Shown piece after piece: positions 5,227 to 5,566 of a DNA stretch of 5,566 bases. Each line of letters opens with the position of its first letter. The first letter of the stretch is position 1. The stretch lies in assembly GCA_020697475.1 (NCBI GenBank), contig JAJFMO010000464.1, forward strand, positions 1-5,566, written 5' to 3'. The stretch comes from Paenibacillaceae bacterium. GTDB lineage: Bacteria; Bacillota; Bacilli; Paenibacillales; NBRC-103111. The notes below the pieces were generated by a model that searched no databases, was not told where the DNA came from, and saw only the letters and a program-made list of their open reading frames with translations. The translations under genes were made by a program, and so were the position numbers.

Positions 5227-5566
5227 AGTGCCAGTACGCAATCCGTTCTCTTCTCCAAGTATACGTAATGAACAGCTCGTTGCCTCTGGCCACGATTGCC
5301 GGATAAGAATACTCCCCCGGTTCCTGTTCCAAAATGATTTCATCCTTCCACGTCACGCCATTATCCGAGGAAAACCGAACGACGAGGGGGGTTCTTACCC
5401 CCTTTGCACTCACCGGGTTATACACGAGCGCCAAATCGCCGTTATCGATCTTGACCAGATCAATTCCGCTGTTGTTGTTCGGGAGATCCGTAGGATACGC
5501 TTCACACCAGGTTTCCCCGAGATCCCGGGAATCGCTTCGATAAATACTCCCGCCTGTGCTCCGCAG
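5216..5566 (-). CDS. Sialidase-like (BNR/Asp-box) beta-propeller protein, C-terminal part
   Basis: Only the last 116 residues are in the window. The frame is open to the right edge and the true start lies outside. Two Asp boxes of the S-x-D-x-G-x-T-W type are visible in the fragment: SRDLGETW at residues 13-20 and SSDNGVTW at 66-73. Between them is NNNSGIDLVKIDNGDLALVYNP. After them EYSYPAI (85-91) and LFITYTWRRERI (98-109) close the propeller, as in the BNR_2 sialidase-like family. Such proteins often act on glycans as exo-sialidases or related glycosidases. Many are non-sialidase relatives of unknown substrate, and the catalytic Arg triad and nucleophile cannot be judged here. Whether it is secreted cannot be seen. 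A TTG at 5434 is internal to the domain and is not the start. Confidence 0.8.
   Translation of the reverse strand: MRSTGGSIYRSDSRDLGETWCEAYPTDLPNNNSGIDLVKIDNGDLALVYNPVSAKGVRTPLVVRFSSDNGVTWKDEIILEQEPGEYSYPAIVARGNELFITYTWRRERIAYWHLSD

Overview
The window looks like a chromosomal segment of a Gram-positive, moderately GC-rich Firmicute, most likely Paenibacillaceae (Paenibacillus/Cohnella-like). The evidence is the strong purine-rich ribosome binding sites, the Bacillus-type sulfate assimilation gene set (two-domain SirB, stand-alone SirC, homodimer-type Sat, iron-sulfur CysH), a consensus sigma-A promoter, and a flagellin/FliS-type pair. The family-level assignment is an inference from style and content, not from a database match.

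Left two thirds (1-3856, minus strand): an assimilatory sulfate reduction/siroheme operon read right to left. A near-consensus promoter (TTGACA, 17-bp spacer, TAGAAT; 3828-3856) drives a 27-codon ORF resembling the C-terminal half of YezD/DUF2292 proteins (3697-3780). A strong intrinsic-terminator hairpin (3612-3658) follows, then cysH (APS reductase), sat (ATP sulfurylase), sirC (precorrin-2 dehydrogenase) and sirB (sirohydrochlorin ferrochelatase, cut by the left edge). Sat makes APS, and CysH, which has both cysteine pairs of the iron-sulfur type, can reduce it directly to sulfite. No APS kinase lies between them. SirC and SirB convert precorrin-2 to siroheme, the cofactor of the sulfite reductase that would take the next step. 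The sirC-sirB gap is unusually long (324 bp) and holds four copies of a roughly 50-bp repeat arranged as two tandem pairs facing each other.

Middle right (about 3957-5208, plus strand, divergent from the sulfur operon): a two-gene unit of a 110-residue FliS-like protein and a 272-residue flagellin-family protein with unusual termini. No other flagellar gene is visible, so this looks like an isolated flagellin-chaperone pair.

Right edge (5216-5566, minus strand): the C-terminal part of a sialidase-like beta-propeller protein with two Asp boxes. It converges on the flagellin gene with only 7 bp between stop codons, and the junction is a tandem 11-bp repeat that carries both stops.

The points most worth following up are the terminator and mini-ORF ahead of cysH, the inverted four-unit repeat cluster inside the operon, and the orphan flagellin/FliS-like pair. 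I see no RNA genes, CRISPR arrays or insertion sequences.
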